A DNA stretch of 62,155 nt from Thalassotalea sp. (GTDB lineage: Bacteria; Pseudomonadota; Gammaproteobacteria; Enterobacterales; Alteromonadaceae), in the NCBI GenBank assembly GCA_022448425.1, contig JAKVCY010000151.1:1-62155 (forward strand), given 5' to 3'. Under the pieces are notes generated by a model that saw only the letters and a list, made by a program, of their open reading frames with translations, had not been told where the DNA came from and searched no databases. Position numbers and translations under genes: made by a program. This document shows positions 1 through 8,592 of the stretch, piece by piece (positions within the stretch are counted from its first letter, which is position 1; every line of letters starts with the position of its first letter).

Positions 1-1
1 T

Positions 2-121
2 CGCAGTATGAATGGTTTTACGCTTAATTTAATGGCCGGCTTGGTGGCTTATTGTCTTAAAGAAAACAAGCCATCCCTTAATATTAGTGACGTTGAGCGC
101 AATGCTATGGTTGTTGCTTAA
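2..121 (+). pseudogene. 3' end of an IS982-like transposase gene (cut by window edge)
   Basis: The frame is open from the window edge and ends with TAA at 119-121, giving 39 residues that start RSMNGFTLNLMAGLVAYCL and continue into KENKPSLN. The pattern (RS, then a short hydrophobic NLMAGLVAYC helix, then KPS) matches what I recall of IS982-family transposase C-termini. The 5' part lies outside the window, so whether the gene is intact cannot be judged. The bases after the stop (122-140) may hold the terminal inverted repeat, but I could not confirm it. A different IS family remains possible. Confidence 0.45.
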
Positions 122-454
122 ACCGATCTGGGGTTAATTATGGTCGCGCTATTAACGGGTGCTAAAATTATTAAGAGCATTTTCTTTATTTCTATTTTTT
201 CATCTTTCTTAGTTAGCTTGGGGCTTACACCGCAAGTTAAAAGACGTTTATCAAATTACCTCAAATCCTTATATTATAAGCAGTTTGGCTAAGCAGGGTT
301 CATTGGGTAGTGTCGCCTTTTAACCAAGCTTGTAACGACTCTTGTAATTAGAGTCGTATATATCTTACGACTGTCAGATTTGATCCAGCCTTCCTGATCA
401 AGTCTGACATAGCTAATTGAAACTTATTCATTCAGCGTTGTTAATACTGCGAAA
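122..454. other. Intergenic stretch with two tandem hairpins and a weak 50-codon ORF
   Basis: ATG at 140 to TAA at 290-292 would encode 50 residues with a hydrophobic N-terminal half. It lies in the same frame as the transposase fragment, directly after its stop codon, and has no clear ribosome binding site, so I do not call it a gene. Downstream are two inverted repeats: ACGACTCT (335-342) with AGAGTCGT (350-357), and a 13-bp pair at 373-385 and 396-408 with one G-T wobble around a 10-base loop. Neither is followed by a T-run on either strand. Confidence 0.5.
335..408. repeat. Two adjacent inverted repeats
   Basis: The first is a perfect 8-bp stem with a 7-base loop (335-357). The second has 13-bp arms (373-385 and 396-408) starting GTCAGA and ending TCTGAC, with one wobble pair. 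They lie 3' of the minus-strand gene ending at 455, so they could end its transcript, but there is no U-tract. Confidence 0.55.
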
Positions 455-1033
455 TTAATCCATGGTTTCTGCAATTTCAACTAACACATCTTCTAGCTCA
501 TCAGCATGTTCGCGGATTTCTTCTAGTTTTGATTTATCGATACGTGGCAATACTACTTCTAGCTTTCTGAATTCGCGCGCCTTCTCTTTAATCGCTTGCT
601 CATTCACTCGTGTCTTTTGCGCAAGTGTTCTGCTTAACTCGGCCACTTCTTTAAGGCTGAGTGTTCCTTTTTCAACTTTAACAGTTGCTTGTTCAATTTT
701 ATGCGCTTCTAGCTCGAGTTCTTTTGCTTTGACTTCAATTGCTGCTACTGCTTCTTGAATAGCTTTTTCATCGACTGAAACCTTCTCTTCAAGCGCTTTA
801 AGCTTCGCTTGAATAGGGGCGAGTTTAGCCTGTTGTTCTTTGGTTAAGTTTGACCATGTAAAGGTTTTGCCGTTAACTTGGTATCGGGCTTCTTCTTGGT
901 TGTGCAGCTTTTCAATATTGATGTGTCTATCATATTCTGATGTGACGTAAGTGATATGTGCAAAAGCTGAACTTCCCAATAGTAGAGTCGAGCAAAGAGT
1001 AATTAGTGCTGAGTATTTCTTAACTGAATTCAT
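455..1033 (-). CDS. Periplasmic coiled-coil protein, function unknown
   Basis: The product has 192 residues. A clear Sec signal peptide covers residues 1-25 (hydrophobic ITLCSTLLLGSSAFA, cleavage after AFA). Residues about 60-180 are rich in A, E, K and L with heptad-like spacing, so a long helical coiled coil is expected. There are no cysteines in the mature part and no enzyme motif. The start is supported by an AAGGAG just upstream of the ATG. The gene stands alone on the minus strand, downstream of a truncated regulator fragment. I do not recognise the family; a chaperone-like or envelope-stress protein is only a guess. Confidence 0.75.
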   Translation of the reverse strand: MNSVKKYSALITLCSTLLLGSSAFAHITYVTSEYDRHINIEKLHNQEEARYQVNGKTFTWSNLTKEQQAKLAPIQAKLKALEEKVSVDEKAIQEAVAAIEVKAKELELEAHKIEQATVKVEKGTLSLKEVAELSRTLAQKTRVNEQAIKEKAREFRKLEVVLPRIDKSKLEEIREHADELEDVLVEIAETMD

Positions 1034-1137
1034 GATGATCTCCTTAATGTGTAATAAATAGGTAGGAGCTCAGCTGGAAAAAGTTTGGATAATTTTGGCA
1101 CCACAATGAAAATGTCTCTGCTTTCAGCAAATTTGAG

Positions 1138-1305
1138 CTAGTAATCATGCTCAAATGAAGCCTCTTTGCTCACAACGGAGCCGGAGCGCTCCAGCAATAG
1201 CTTCAACAACAAGGCTTCATTTTTGCGAATATCTATCGAGTCGCCGTGTTTGCTTAGCACTAAATTTGCGGCATCAAATGTGTAGTCGTCAAAATGGTAG
1301 TGCAT
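1138..1305 (-). pseudogene. Truncated CadC/ToxR-type winged-helix regulator (N-terminal fragment)
   Basis: ATG at 1305 opens a 55-codon frame beginning MHYHFDDYTFDAANLVLSKH and continuing to LLLKLLLERSGSVVSKEASF. This is the typical start of an OmpR-like winged helix as found in CadC/ToxR regulators: a strand hairpin, then the helix, then VVSKE. The domain normally needs about 45 more residues with the recognition helix; here a TAG follows soon after VVSKE and the sequence beyond does not resume the family. The fragment cannot form a DNA-binding domain. It sits between the rpsF promoter region and the minus-strand coiled-coil gene, which suggests a deletion at this junction. Confidence 0.6.
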
Positions 1306-1480
1306 AGCGTTTAAATCAAAACAAAAGAGTTTTTCTTTTCAGTGTACTTAGCCATCAGATGTAAAAGTAAAAAACTCTTTAATTGAAATGCAACAGAATT
1401 TGAATTTGTGCTGCTTTACACTTTACAAAACCCCACGTAAAGCCCAAGTAAATTTATTCTATTCTCCGTCCAGTTAACGC

Positions 1481-1509
1481 TTGCCTTTGCTGGTTATTTT
1501 CCCTACAAT
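1481..1509 (+). promoter_or_regulatory. Sigma-70 promoter of the rpsF operon
   Basis: A -35 box TTGCCT (1481-1486) and a -10 box TACAAT (1504-1509) are separated by exactly 17 bp. This is the best match upstream of rpsF and would give a leader of roughly 85 bases before the ATG at 1603. Confidence 0.6.
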
Positions 1510-1573
1510 ACGCGACCTTAAATCAGCCGCAAGTTTTGTTCCTTGCCTCAATACTGGTGTTGGCTGAGCCAGA

Positions 1574-1600
1574 TACGAGGCTACAACCGTAAGGAGCTCG
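1574..1600 (+). promoter_or_regulatory. Candidate rpsF leader hairpin over the ribosome binding site
   Basis: ACGAG and CTCGT can pair across a loop that holds ACCG and most of the AAGGAG ribosome binding site (1591-1596). In many bacteria the S6-S18 complex is known to bind a CCG-containing hairpin in the rpsF leader and repress its own operon. The short stem and the ACCG are visible; the regulatory role is inference. Confidence 0.35.
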
Positions 1601-1602
1601 TA

Positions 1603-1998
1603 ATGCGTCATTACGAAATCGTATTTATGGTTCACCCTGATCAGAGTGAACAAGTACCTGGCATGATCCAGCGTTACTCAGACATGATCACAGCTGCTGA
1701 AGGCACAATCACTCGTCTTGAAGACTGGGGTCGCCGTCAATTAGCTTACCCAATCAACAAACTACACAAGGCACACTACGTTTTAATGAACGTTGAAGCG
1801 CCTCAGTCAGTTATTGATGAATTAGAAACTTCTTTCCGTTACAACGATGTTGTTCTACGTAACATGATCATGCGCACTAAAGGCGCGGTAACTGAAGCAT
1901 CTCCAATGGCGAATGCTAAAGACGACCGTCGCGAAGCTAAGAAAGAGGTTACTGAGAAGCCAGCTGCTCCTGCTAAAGAAGAAGCTGCTGCTGAATAA
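1603..1998 (+). CDS. rpsF: 30S ribosomal protein S6
   Basis: The 131-residue product starts [20 protein letters not shown], the standard S6 N-terminus, followed by the conserved [12 protein letters not shown] segment. S6 binds the platform of the 30S subunit together with S18. The tail after residue 105 is acidic and alanine/lysine-rich (ending KEEAAAE), as in other gammaproteobacteria. An upstream in-frame ATG at 1543 would add 20 residues foreign to S6; the ATG at 1603 has AAGGAG seven bases upstream and is preferred. It is the first gene of rpsF-priB-rpsR-rplI. Confidence 0.97.
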   Translation: MRHYEIVFMVHPDQSEQVPGMIQRYSDMITAAEGTITRLEDWGRRQLAYPINKLHKAHYVLMNVEAPQSVIDELETSFRYNDVVLRNMIMRTKGAVTEASPMANAKDDRREAKKEVTEKPAAPAKEEAAAE

Positions 1999-2021
1999 TA
2001 AAGTAATCTGCGACTCACTGT

Positions 2022-2330
2022 ATGGTAGATAATTGTCTCACTCTTGTAGGCTCAGTGGCTAAGCCACCTAAGTTATCAACCAGCCCCGCAGGTGTTCATC
2101 ATTGTCAGTTCTCAATTGAGCATCGCTCGATTCAGGTTGAAGATGAATTAAATCGCCAAGCATTCGTAAGAATGCAAGTGGTGGCAACAGGACATTGGTC
2201 GCAAAGACTAGCAAGTGAATTAACTGAGGGGATGCAAATAAAAGTGGTTGGTTTTATTAACCGACACGAATCAAGAAATGGTAATCCGCTTCTTGTATTG
2301 CATGCTCAGCAGGTTGAAATGATTAATTAG
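2022..2330 (+). CDS. priB: Primosomal replication protein N (PriB)
   Basis: The 102-residue single-OB-fold protein begins [19 protein letters not shown] and contains the PriB-typical [13 protein letters not shown] and [14 protein letters not shown] segments. PriB is an SSB-like dimer that stabilises PriA on forked DNA and helps load DnaB at stalled replication forks. It lies between rpsF and rpsR, its usual place in gammaproteobacteria. Its length is normal. Confidence 0.95.
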   Translation: MVDNCLTLVGSVAKPPKLSTSPAGVHHCQFSIEHRSIQVEDELNRQAFVRMQVVATGHWSQRLASELTEGMQIKVVGFINRHESRNGNPLLVLHAQQVEMIN

Positions 2331-2340
2331 GAGAAATCCC

Positions 2341-2568
2341 ATGTCACGTTTTTTTAGACGTCGTAAGTTCTGCCGCTTCTCAGCGGAAGGTGCTGCGCAA
2401 ATCGATTACAAAGATATCGCAACACTAAAAAACTACATCACTGAAAGTGGTAAAATTGTACCTAGCCGTATCACTGGTACAAGCGCTAAATACCAACGCC
2501 AATTAGCAACAGCTATCAAGCGTGCTCGTTACTTAGCATTATTACCATACACTGATTTACACAAGTAA
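2341..2568 (+). CDS. rpsR: 30S ribosomal protein S18
   Basis: The 75-residue product begins [17 protein letters not shown] and contains the diagnostic [19 protein letters not shown] and the basic [18 protein letters not shown] segment. It is the S6 partner on the 30S platform. GGAG lies just before the start, and the gene follows priB by 10 bases within the operon. Confidence 0.97.
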   Translation: MSRFFRRRKFCRFSAEGAAQIDYKDIATLKNYITESGKIVPSRITGTSAKYQRQLATAIKRARYLALLPYTDLHK

Positions 2569-2585
2569 CCTAAAGGGGCATTAAG

Positions 2586-3038
2586 ATGGAAGTTATCCTT
2601 CTAGATAAAATCGCCAAGTTAGGCGGCCTTGGTGACAAGGTGACGGTAAAGTCTGGTTACGCACGTAACTACTTATTACCAAAAGGTAAAGCTGTATTTG
2701 CATCTAAAGCAAACATCGAACACTTCGAAGCTCGTCGCGCTGACTTAGAGAAGCAATTAGCTGAAGCTTTAGCTGCTGCTGAAGCACAAGCTGCTAAAAT
2801 CACTGAATTAGCTGAAGTAACTATCGCTTCAACTGCTGGTGACGAAGGTAAGCTATTCGGTTCAATCGGTACTAAAGACATCGCTGACGTTATCACTGAA
2901 GCGGGTGTTGAAGTAACGAAAGCACAAGTACGTATGCCTTTAGGTACTATCCGTGAGACTGGTGAATACGATATCGTTATTCACTTACACACAGATGTAG
3001 ACGTAAACGTTAAAGTTGTAGTTATCGCTGAAGCGTAA
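2586..3038 (+). CDS. rplI: 50S ribosomal protein L9
   Basis: The 150-residue product starts [19 protein letters not shown] with the L9 N-terminal globular motif ([16 protein letters not shown]), then a long alanine/glutamate-rich connecting helix (about residues 45-75) and the C-terminal RNA-binding domain. L9 stabilises the L1 stalk base and helps maintain the reading frame. It is the last gene of the operon and is followed by a strong intrinsic terminator. Confidence 0.97.
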   Translation: MEVILLDKIAKLGGLGDKVTVKSGYARNYLLPKGKAVFASKANIEHFEARRADLEKQLAEALAAAEAQAAKITELAEVTIASTAGDEGKLFGSIGTKDIADVITEAGVEVTKAQVRMPLGTIRETGEYDIVIHLHTDVDVNVKVVVIAEA

Positions 3039-3053
3039 TCGCAATTTTTCGTT

Positions 3054-3092
3054 AAAAAAGCGCTGATGAACATTGTTCTTAGCGCTTTTTTT
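3054..3092 (+). terminator. Rho-independent terminator of the rpsF operon
   Basis: AAGCGCT (3058-3064) pairs with AGCGCTT (3081-3087), extended by an A-run on the left and a T-run on the right (through 3092). The loop is about 16 bases. It sits 16 bases after the rplI stop. Confidence 0.85.
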
Positions 3093-3203
3093 ATATCTGG
3101 AATTCGACAGATCAATAAATAAAAAATACCAAGTGTGCAGGCTGGTGTAAATCCTGCTTATTTTCTATAACTAATAACATCTGTATATGCTTGGGACAGC
3201 AAT

Positions 3204-5030
3204 TTGCCACAACTTACAAAAAATACGCTAAACGCCATCATTCTGCGCACGGATATCGCAGCACTCGTGCTTTACCTTATTTTTGTGATGTTTATGATAA
3301 CCAGCCATTGGCAATCTCAGAATGAAATGGCTGAAAGTTTCAATCAGCAGGCAAACCGTTGGTATCCATCAGAGTTTATCCAAGTGGTTGATATCAAGAG
3401 TAACCAGATAATTTATCAGGGTCTCAATAGTCAGTATTTACCGCAGCGGCAAGTTCTTGGCGGCAACTACAATCTTGTATTCGTTCATCCTGTTTATCTA
3501 CTCATTACCTCTTGGTTATTCATCCTATTTAATTTCATCTTTGCTGGTGTCGTTCTTTCCGTCAGATATAGCTTAGTAAGGGTTATTGATACTCAGTTTC
3601 AGCCCATTAGACTGTTGGAAAACTGGGCGTCTCTATCAAAAATTCGAGGGAAAATTCAACCTATCACCGCTGATGAGCCCATTAGCGCATCAATTGCTGA
3701 GTTGCTTGAAAAGCTAAAGGAATCAAAAAGTAGTCAAGGCCAAACAGAGCTTCAAATTCGGGAACGTGTATTATTAGACCCTGAGACTGGGGTGGGTAAT
3801 CGTGAATTCTTTAACAACCGTTTAGAAGCTTTGCTAAAGGAAGAAGATGCGCGTGGTGCGGCAATGCTCATTTGCTTGAAGGATTATGACATTATTCAGT
3901 CAGCACATGGTCTACAAACAGCCATTGACGTAATTGAACAGCTTATCGCCCTGGTGAAAAAGCGCTTAGTCAATCATAGTTGCTACTTCATTGCTCGCCC
4001 CAGTGAAAGTGAACTTGCCTTGTTGTTGCCAGGCATTTATCTAGATGAGTGTGAAAAGCTCGCCGACAAACTACTATCTAGTATGAAAAACTTGCCTTTA
4101 CCTGTGGGCGTGTCACAAGAAGAGTCTATCCACACTGGCATCGTTTGCTTCGCTGGCGAGAACCAAGCATATAAAATCATGGCAGAGGCAGATATGGCAC
4201 TTCGCAATGCCCAGCTGCAAGGGCCATCACAGTGGTTTATGTATGACGTTGGTGAAGTAGCTAATGAAACGGCGAAGGGCTCTCTAAAATGGCGAACATT
4301 TTTAACTCATGCCATTGAGAAAAACGCGTTTGTGATTTTCTTTCAGCCTGTAATCGCAAGCCAAAGCGATCAGATTCTGCACCACGAAGTGTTGTCAAAA
4401 GTACGAGATGGTAAAGGAAAGCTGATTAGCGCTAGAGTTTTCTTACCCATGGCACAAAAGTGTGGTTTGAGTGCACGCGTTGATTTACTTGTGCTTGAGC
4501 AAGTTTGTCGCGTTCTGCAGTATGAGCGTAAGCAGCATGAAGCTTGTAGCTTAAACTTATCAATTGATACTCTACTTGATGAAGCCTTTTTAGAGGCTAT
4601 GTTTAAGCGACTGGCGCAAGTACCGGAGATTGCCAAACGGCTAATTATTGAGATTAGTGAATACCATCTGGCCACTCAGTTAAATAAATTGAAACCAGTT
4701 ATCGCGTTGCTCGACGAGTTAGGAGTGAAAATACTCGCGGATAAAGTGGGTCAGTATGTTGTAAGCACAGATTATTTAAACGATTGTCCAATTCGCTACA
4801 TTAAGCTGCATCGTAGTATTGTCTATCAAATTCACCAAAAGCTTGAAAACCAGGTATTTATTCAGAGCTTAAAAGTCCGCTGTATTCAGCACAATGTCAA
4901 AGTTTACGCCCTTGGTGTAGAAAGTAAAGATGAATGGAAAACACTAGTTCATTTGGGCGTGACTGGCGGCCAAGGACATTTCTTTACTGAGCCGGTGGCG
5001 CAGATGGCAAATGCGATTGTAATGCCTTAG
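3204..5030 (+). CDS. mshH: MshH/CsrD-like protein with degenerate GGDEF and EAL domains
   Basis: The product has 608 residues. Two membrane segments (about 9-34 and 97-122) flank a small periplasmic region; a degenerate GGDEF domain follows (signature region reads SESEL near residue 267), then a degenerate EAL domain in which EVL near residue 394 replaces EAL. This architecture is that of CsrD, which in E. coli promotes RNase E decay of the CsrB/C RNAs; the homologue at the head of MSHA loci is called MshH. Both catalytic signatures are lost, so synthesis or breakdown of c-di-GMP is unlikely. The start is TTG at 3204. The 3' end overlaps the convergent gene at 4984-5967 by 47 bases. Confidence 0.85.
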   Translation: MPQLTKNTLNAIILRTDIAALVLYLIFVMFMITSHWQSQNEMAESFNQQANRWYPSEFIQVVDIKSNQIIYQGLNSQYLPQRQVLGGNYNLVFVHPVYLLITSWLFILFNFIFAGVVLSVRYSLVRVIDTQFQPIRLLENWASLSKIRGKIQPITADEPISASIAELLEKLKESKSSQGQTELQIRERVLLDPETGVGNREFFNNRLEALLKEEDARGAAMLICLKDYDIIQSAHGLQTAIDVIEQLIALVKKRLVNHSCYFIARPSESELALLLPGIYLDECEKLADKLLSSMKNLPLPVGVSQEESIHTGIVCFAGENQAYKIMAEADMALRNAQLQGPSQWFMYDVGEVANETAKGSLKWRTFLTHAIEKNAFVIFFQPVIASQSDQILHHEVLSKVRDGKGKLISARVFLPMAQKCGLSARVDLLVLEQVCRVLQYERKQHEACSLNLSIDTLLDEAFLEAMFKRLAQVPEIAKRLIIEISEYHLATQLNKLKPVIALLDELGVKILADKVGQYVVSTDYLNDCPIRYIKLHRSIVYQIHQKLENQVFIQSLKVRCIQHNVKVYALGVESKDEWKTLVHLGVTGGQGHFFTEPVAQMANAIVMP

Positions 5031-5967
5031 TGAGCCGCTCAGGCATCAGGTTACGCTCCAGTTGACCGCCTATGCCTTGTAGTCCGCCAGTGTGTAGCAG
5101 CATAATTGTTTGCCCCTTGGCAAAGTAGCCTTGTTCTAATAGTTTAAATAGTGCCAGTACCATTTTGCCTGAATAAACGGGCTCAAAGGGAACACCAGTA
5201 ATTTCGATAATGTCCGCTAAACGATTTGCATCTTCTACCGAGTATTTTGCATAGCCTCCGCAGTGATGTTCGGTTAGTAACTGCCATGAAGTATTACTTG
5301 AGCTACTAGTCTCTTTGCCCATTAATTGTTTAATCTCATTAACAAGGTATTCAGCATTTTTCAGTACCGCCACGCCTAGTACCCGCTGACTAGACTGTGC
5401 ATTAGCAGCTTGCTTCGTCGTGTTTGACAGTAATCCAGCAATCGAGCCGCCACTGCCAACAGGCAGCATCAGCGTGTCAAATTGCTGCTGTTCGCTAAGC
5501 TCTATCATCATCTCTGCCATGCCAGAAAGAGCCAATGAATTACTCCCGCCTTCTGGCACGATTATATAGTCAGGATAAGCCTTGCTTAGTTCATCGAGAA
5601 AACCTTGTTGATAGCGTTGTCGATAAGTCTCCCTATCAACAAAACTTAATGTCATTCCCCAGTGTTTTGCCCATCGCAATGTGTAATTACTTTGATAGTG
5701 TTCTTCTCCGCGAATAATACCTATTGAGGCTAATCCTTGCTGCTGACAAGCGTAGGCTAAAGCATGAATATGATTTGAATAGGCACCACCGAAGGTCAGC
5801 ACGCCTTTCTTCTTCAGCGCTTTAGCATGTGCGAGGTTGCCCTTTAATTTGCGCCATTTATTCCCTGAGATTATTGGGTGAATTAGGTCGTCACGTTTAA
5901 TAAATACACGAACACCGTGCTGCTGAAAAAGTGGGTGCTCTAATGGCTGTACGGGAGATGGTAGCAA
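4984..5967 (-). CDS. PLP-dependent D-cysteine desulfhydrase / ACC deaminase family enzyme
   Basis: The 327-residue product has the fold-type II PLP signature of the ACC deaminase/D-cysteine desulfhydrase family: IKRDDLIHP, then SGNKWRKL with the likely Schiff-base Lys37, GGAYSNH for substrate and cofactor contacts, and a glycine-rich phosphate loop LPVGSGGS. Such enzymes split D-cysteine to pyruvate, ammonia and sulfide, or deaminate 1-aminocyclopropane-1-carboxylate; sequence alone does not settle which. It is convergent with mshH and interrupts the MSHA locus, overlapping the mshH 3' end. Confidence 0.85.
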   Translation of the reverse strand: MLPSPVQPLEHPLFQQHGVRVFIKRDDLIHPIISGNKWRKLKGNLAHAKALKKKGVLTFGGAYSNHIHALAYACQQQGLASIGIIRGEEHYQSNYTLRWAKHWGMTLSFVDRETYRQRYQQGFLDELSKAYPDYIIVPEGGSNSLALSGMAEMMIELSEQQQFDTLMLPVGSGGSIAGLLSNTTKQAANAQSSQRVLGVAVLKNAEYLVNEIKQLMGKETSSSSNTSWQLLTEHHCGGYAKYSVEDANRLADIIEITGVPFEPVYSGKMVLALFKLLEQGYFAKGQTIMLLHTGGLQGIGGQLERNLMPERLTKALQSHLPSAPPAQ

Positions 5968-6288
5968 GATACATTAAGTAATGATTACTTATCAATGTCA
6001 ATATTGTTGCAGGGATGGATTAAAAATCAAGGTACATTTGCCCATATTTATGGATTGTAAGCTATTGTCTTTACGCGAAACAATTAAATGGACGAATTGT
6101 GCATTCATTAATTGAACTTTTGTTATCACTAAATTTGGATATTTGTCAGTTAAAAGCAGTTCCATGAGAACCTTGAACTGGTGACTTTAAAGCTTGTTTT
6201 TATTGCTAAAACACTTGCGCCAATTATCGAATCGGGGATAATGAGTTAGCACTGGAACGCTATCCAATGAAATAATAAGAACCTGCTA
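5968..6288. other. Intergenic region between the PLP enzyme and mshI
   Basis: This 321-base stretch lies between two divergent starts. Apart from a good promoter near 6215-6243 I see no RNA gene, repeat or ORF in it. Confidence 0.5.
6215..6243 (+). promoter_or_regulatory. Putative promoter of the MSHA secretory operon
   Basis: TTGCGC (6215-6220) and GATAAT (6238-6243) are separated by 17 bp, 45 bases upstream of the mshI ATG. Confidence 0.5.
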
Positions 6289-7200
6289 ATGTCGCTAAAA
6301 TCTACTTTTTCTAAGCTGTTTGTTCGAGCGGAAGCTGAAAACCGAATAGGGGTCGCTTTCAGGCAGGACGCCATGGCGTTTTGTTACCTACCAGAGCAGG
6401 GTGAATGTCAGTATCACCAAACGCCTATTATTGATGGTAATCAGGAAAAAGCGATTAAAGAATTGGTCAATACGCCCAATATTAAAGCGCAAGGCCACTT
6501 AGTGATTGCTCCTTCCCAGTACCAAATAGTTCAAGTTGATAAGCCTGACGTCCCCGAAGAAGAAATGCTGAGCGCGCTGAAGTGGCAGGTAAAAGAGCTA
6601 GTTACGATATCGCCTGAAGATATGATACTCGACTATTTTTCTGGACCTATGCTTGCGGGTGGTAGTGAGAAACTAAACGTTGTTTGCAGTCAAACGTCGG
6701 CTTTGAAAGTGTTAGTTGAAGCACTCGACGATAGCGATATTGTGCTTAAAACTATCTCTACTGAAGAGTTTGCATTTGCCAGTCTTGTTCCATTTCAAGA
6801 GCAAGCGGTAATATTAGTGTGCCAGCAGCCGAATGAAGAAATTGTCATTCTGATCGTAAAGCTTGGCCGTATTTATTTTCATCGTCGATTAAGAGGTTAC
6901 GCACAAATAGGTGCTAAAACGATGGAAGAGTTATCGTTTGGCGCGGTTGACTCACTCAGTTTGGAAATTCAGCGCTCTTCTGATTATTTTGAACGTCAAT
7001 TGAAACAGGCACCGATAAAAGAAATTCAAGTTATTTTACCTATCAAAACAGCGGACTACATCGTTAGCAAGCTGGGGGAAAATACGAATACACCAGTGGT
7101 GAGTTTTAGCTTTGATGAGCGTCATAAAGATAAAGCCATGTTTGCGGCGGCAATAGGCGCTACCCAGTTAGATTTAATGGAGCGGTTTGTTCATGATTAA
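6289..7200 (+). CDS. mshI: MSHA biogenesis protein MshI (PilM-like)
   Basis: The 303-residue cytoplasmic protein has the actin/PilM-like layout of the type IV pilus inner-membrane assembly platform: N-terminal IGVAFRQDAMAFCYLP, a central PEEEMLSALKWQVKELV helix typical of PilM/MshI, and a C-terminal ATPase-like lobe. It is expected to recruit the PilN-like product of the next gene to the membrane. It is the first gene after the promoter at 6215-6243; its stop overlaps the next start by 8 bases. Confidence 0.85.
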   Translation: MSLKSTFSKLFVRAEAENRIGVAFRQDAMAFCYLPEQGECQYHQTPIIDGNQEKAIKELVNTPNIKAQGHLVIAPSQYQIVQVDKPDVPEEEMLSALKWQVKELVTISPEDMILDYFSGPMLAGGSEKLNVVCSQTSALKVLVEALDDSDIVLKTISTEEFAFASLVPFQEQAVILVCQQPNEEIVILIVKLGRIYFHRRLRGYAQIGAKTMEELSFGAVDSLSLEIQRSSDYFERQLKQAPIKEIQVILPIKTADYIVSKLGENTNTPVVSFSFDERHKDKAMFAAAIGATQLDLMERFVHD

Positions 7201-7897
7201 ATCGACCATTAATTTACTACAACCTGAACTTAAACCAGAAAAGCCACTAGTCACGCTAAAAAATGTGGTGACTTTATGGGCACTAACCTTCGTGGTAATG
7301 GGAGCCCTTGCTTTCTATACAGAAATTCAGCGCCAGTCTTACCATGAACAGGTGACAGAATTAACACGAGATAACACAAAACTTATCAATCAAACTGAAC
7401 GACTGCAGCAGCGACTGGCGAATCATAAACCCAGCCCAGAGCTTATTGCTGAACTAGAGACCCTTAGAGCGTTATCGACGGACAAACGCAAGTTGTTCGA
7501 GCAGTTAACTAACACGGAACAAAGCTATATCTCGGGGTTTGCTAGTGCTATGCGTGAACTTTCAGCGCTACATCGCAGTGATATCAGTTTACAGCAAATT
7601 AGTATTCAGGAAGGCGCCATTTTGTTTTCTGGCCAAGCTAGGAATGCCGGTGCTGTGCCACTGTGGTTAAATCACTTTGAACAGTCTTCGGTGCTTTCAG
7701 ATAAAGCATTTCAACAAATGGAAATGAAAGAGCTTGATGATAGTCCATTCATCGAGTTTACCGTTCGCTCGTCAGGCAATACGCTCAGCGGAGTGGCGGG
7801 AAGTGCCATAACTAAACCTGAGTTTTCGATAGACACAAATGCGAATCGTGCTAAAGCTAATAGCACTGGCGAAGAAAGTAATTCGGAGGCCAACTAA
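7193..7897 (+). CDS. PilN-like MSHA assembly protein (second MshI-type protein)
   Basis: The product has 234 residues from the ATG at 7193 (a TTG at 7187 is possible but less well placed relative to GGAG at 7179). The N-terminus MIKSTINLLQPELKPEKP is the PilN motif that binds PilM-type proteins; one membrane segment (about 24-42) and a periplasmic coiled coil (about 45-105) follow. In related MSHA loci this gene sits between mshI and mshJ. It overlaps both neighbours, which suggests translational coupling. Confidence 0.8.
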   Translation: MIKSTINLLQPELKPEKPLVTLKNVVTLWALTFVVMGALAFYTEIQRQSYHEQVTELTRDNTKLINQTERLQQRLANHKPSPELIAELETLRALSTDKRKLFEQLTNTEQSYISGFASAMRELSALHRSDISLQQISIQEGAILFSGQARNAGAVPLWLNHFEQSSVLSDKAFQQMEMKELDDSPFIEFTVRSSGNTLSGVAGSAITKPEFSIDTNANRAKANSTGEESNSEAN

Positions 7898-8592
7898 TGA
7901 GTAAGTGGCAAGAGTACTCTGACAAATTTTCTGCGTTAACACCGCGTGAGCAATACATCATCTTCGGTGCTGCTATGGTTTTAACCGTATACATGATGTT
8001 TACGCTAGTTATTGAAGGCAACCTTATCAGCATCAAACGAGATAAAGCTAAAGTGGTGACAGTATCCGCCAGCAATCAAACGGCCGAACGTACCATTGTG
8101 ATGTATGAAGATACATTGAAAGATGACCCTAATACTGCCATTAAAGAGCAAATAAGCCGCGCTAAGGCCGCGTTAGCTGAAGTTGATAAAGAGTTACTGA
8201 CATTAACCTCTGAGCTTATCAACCCAATTCAAATGCGTACTGCGTTGGTGGATATATTGTCGTTAGAATCAGGGGTTTCCCTGGTAGCGTTCGAAGTATT
8301 AGCACCAAATATTATTTACGCTAACGCGCCTGTAACGGGTGAACAGAGAGTTGAACAAGAGAAAGCCGAAAGTCAGTTATCGACACCTACGGTCGGACTT
8401 TATCAACACGGCATAAAGCTTAAACTGAAAGGTAGCTACGGTGCTCTGCAAGCCTATCTTCAGCGCCTTGAACAGCTAAAATGGAAGTTTTTCTGGCAAC
8501 AGTTTGAATTAAACGTTATTGAATATCCAAATAATGAGTTGTCAGTTACGCTTTATAGCTTGAGTACGCAAAGGGAGTTTCTCGGTGTTTAG
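7897..8592 (+). CDS. mshJ: MSHA biogenesis protein MshJ (PilO-like)
   Basis: The 231-residue bitopic protein has a short cytoplasmic start (MSKWQEYSDKFSALTPREQ), one membrane segment (about residues 22-42, IIFGAAMVLTVYMMFTLV) and a periplasmic coiled coil plus a ferredoxin-like domain, as in PilO/GspM. It should pair with the PilN-like protein to link the cytoplasmic platform to the secretin. The start overlaps the previous stop in TAATG. Confidence 0.82.
   Translation: MSKWQEYSDKFSALTPREQYIIFGAAMVLTVYMMFTLVIEGNLISIKRDKAKVVTVSASNQTAERTIVMYEDTLKDDPNTAIKEQISRAKAALAEVDKELLTLTSELINPIQMRTALVDILSLESGVSLVAFEVLAPNIIYANAPVTGEQRVEQEKAESQLSTPTVGLYQHGIKLKLKGSYGALQAYLQRLEQLKWKFFWQQFELNVIEYPNNELSVTLYSLSTQREFLGV

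Noticed and set aside
140-292. 50-codon ORF after the IS remnant
   Set aside because: No ribosome binding site, no recognisable domain and in frame with the stop codon of the transposase fragment; probably non-coding flank.
462-758. 98-codon ORF on the plus strand, serine-rich
   Set aside because: It is the antisense shadow of the coiled-coil gene at 455-1033, with biased composition and no ribosome binding site.
1543-1602. Upstream in-frame start for rpsF
   Set aside because: It would add 20 residues not found in S6 and includes the leader hairpin; the ATG at 1603 has the ribosome binding site.
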